DNA of 21,906 bases from Marinosulfonomonas sp. GTDB lineage: Bacteria > Pseudomonadota > Alphaproteobacteria > Rhodobacterales > Rhodobacteraceae. The stretch is from positions 1 to 21,906 of the forward strand of contig JAFLKA010000106.1 in the NCBI GenBank assembly GCA_022712735.1, given 5' to 3'. This document shows positions 21,145 to 21,906 of this stretch, in pieces (position 1 is the stretch's first letter; each line of letters starts with the position of its first letter). Below the pieces are notes generated by a model. It was given only the letters and a program-made list of their open reading frames with translations. It made no database searches and was not told where the DNA came from. A program made the position numbers and the translations under genes.

Positions 21145-21371
21145 TCTGCTCTTCCTCCCGTACTGCCTAAACCTCTTCGTTTTTTAGCAGTCTATTTTTA
21201 ATAACTTTAACAGGCGCTTATGCTCCGTACATCCGTAAAATCGACAAGGATTAATCTATCCACAGCACACACATTGCATGCAATCACGCTTGGCGCTTTT
21301 TCACCATGGCGCATTACATCAATGAAAGCTGTCGCTCCCCTGCCCTACCTTTTTCAGTGTCGTTGTCCATA
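21145..21371. other. Intergenic region upstream of the defence operon
   Basis: It lies between the methyltransferase start and the end of higA, both on the minus strand. It should carry the operon's promoter. The stretch 21175-21205 is AT-rich, but I could not choose a convincing -35/-10 pair. A 12-bp palindrome lies at 21273-21284. Confidence 0.45.
21273..21284. promoter_or_regulatory. Perfect 12-bp palindrome, candidate operator
   Basis: ATTGCATGCAAT is its own reverse complement. It sits 129 bases upstream of the methyltransferase ATG and 88 bases past the higA stop. It could be an operator for the defence operon, but no regulator gene in the operon is evident. Confidence 0.35.
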
Positions 21372-21689
21372 TCAAACCAACCTCGGTTGCTCTGTTTGAG
21401 GTGGGAAGCTCGCCTTAGTAGGCAACAACTTAATTCCCTCACCAATTTCCTTGCCTGCAACAACAAGCTCAAACTGGGCCTGAAGATTAAGCCAGAACTG
21501 CGGATCGGTATCAAACCAGTGACCAAAACGCAGAGCTGTATCGCCGGTAACACTGCGCTTGCCGGAAATAATTTGGCTAACACGATTGGGTGGCACGTCA
21601 ATCTGGCGTGCAAACTCGGTCGGCGTGATGCCTATTTCTTCCAGCTCGTCCTTAAGGACAACGCCGGGGTGAACAGCTCTCATAAACAT
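21372..21689 (-). CDS. higA: HigA-type antitoxin (XRE family)
   Basis: 105 residues with the HigA/VapI signature: AVHPGVVLKDELEEIGITPTE, then FARQIDVPPNRVSQIISGKRSVTGDTALRFGHWF and FWLNLQAQFEL. The protein binds and neutralises the HigB RNase and represses the operon. ATG 21689 has a textbook GGAGG 6 bases upstream; the ATG two codons later is less well placed. It lies 16 bases after higB, so the order is toxin then antitoxin, typical of higBA. A C-terminal tail of about 15 residues after the core is unremarkable. Confidence 0.9.
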   Translation of the reverse strand: MFMRAVHPGVVLKDELEEIGITPTEFARQIDVPPNRVSQIISGKRSVTGDTALRFGHWFDTDPQFWLNLQAQFELVVAGKEIGEGIKLLPTKASFPPQTEQPRLV

Positions 21690-21705
21690 GTGAAACCTCC
21701 TTTCC

Positions 21706-21906
21706 TTAATGGTAGTCCACTATTTCAACATTTGATGGTCCAGGTTGGCCATCTGACCATTCAAAACAAATACGCCATTGCTGATTGATGCGAATGGAAT
21801 ACTGCCCTGACCTGTCCCCGCGCAACGCTTCCAACCTGTTGCTTGGTAATGCCCGCAAGGTATCGAGTGCAGGAGCCGCGTTCAGGATCGCCAGTCGCTT
21901 TTCAGC
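21706..21906 (-). CDS. higB: HigB-type mRNA interferase toxin, C-terminal part (N-terminus outside window)
   Basis: The frame is open to the right edge. The visible 66 residues include LRALPSNRLEALRGDRSGQYSIRIN and QQWRICFEW, then EIVDYH at the C-terminus, an almost complete match to the RelE-like HigB core. HigB cleaves ribosome-bound mRNA. The conserved GDRxGQYSIRIN and WRICF strands are intact, so the toxin is probably functional. About 25 N-terminal residues and the promoter lie beyond the window. Confidence 0.88.
   Translation of the reverse strand, partial: AEKRLAILNAAPALDTLRALPSNRLEALRGDRSGQYSIRINQQWRICFEWSDGQPGPSNVEIVDYH

Noticed and set aside
1..21906. CRISPR array, rRNA or tRNA genes
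   Set aside because: No regularly spaced short repeats and no cloverleaf or rRNA-like segments were noticed on either strand.

Overview
The window looks like an accessory stretch of a large plasmid from an alphaproteobacterium, most likely a Rhodobacteraceae (roseobacter-type) host. The reasons are a RepC-type replication protein cut by the left edge, a DUF1419 gene paired with a ParB-like gene, and spaced GAAC direct repeats (GAAC-N7-GAAC) that match the alphaproteobacterial LexA box. No rRNA, tRNA or CRISPR array was seen.

Layout. 1-611: C-terminal part of repC, followed by a terminator. 896-2183: a 1.29-kb cassette with inverted ends (repeat copies A and B) holding a LysE-type exporter and a 5'-truncated serine recombinase. 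2188-3911: two orphan genes, one unrecognised and one DUF5677-like. 4317-5203 (minus): a compact overlapping trio of zinc-ribbon protein, XRE regulator and small GIY-YIG nuclease. 5788-8138 (plus): DUF1419 protein, a 37-residue overlapping ORF and a long ParB-like protein. 8415-8975 (minus): a membrane-anchored thermonuclease-like protein. 9170-9358: a small conserved-looking protein. 9460-10174: a third repeat copy (C) and an intact small serine recombinase. 10301-12054: an ImmA/IrrE-DUF4411 toxin-antitoxin-like pair. 12098-21144 (minus): a five-gene operon with genome-defence character. 21372-21906 (minus): higBA, with higB cut by the right edge.

The most interesting region is the five-gene operon transcribed from 21144 to 12098. 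It encodes a MmeI-type adenine methyltransferase that seems to lack the usual N-terminal nuclease, a 135-residue protein with a D...QxK nuclease-like signature, a DEAD/DEAH helicase, a GIY-YIG protein with a duplicated N-terminal motif, and a Rad50-like ATPase with a CxxC hook and a C-terminal RxxxE...Rx5H signature. The ATPase resembles RloC/PrrC restriction-linked anticodon nucleases. Intergenic distances are -8 to +4 bases, so the five products are probably co-translated and act together: methylation to mark self, helicase plus nucleases to attack unmarked DNA, and possibly an RNase back-up. I cannot assign it to a named system. It has no HsdS/HsdM, PglZ/BrxL or DrmB. It is bracketed by two toxin-antitoxin-type modules.

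The second notable pattern is a repeat of about 59 bp in three copies. All three keep an intact GAAC-N7-GAAC box, and two of the three lie next to serine recombinase genes. This suggests DNA-damage control of a mobile module. Functions are inferred by reading the sequence; no database search was possible.
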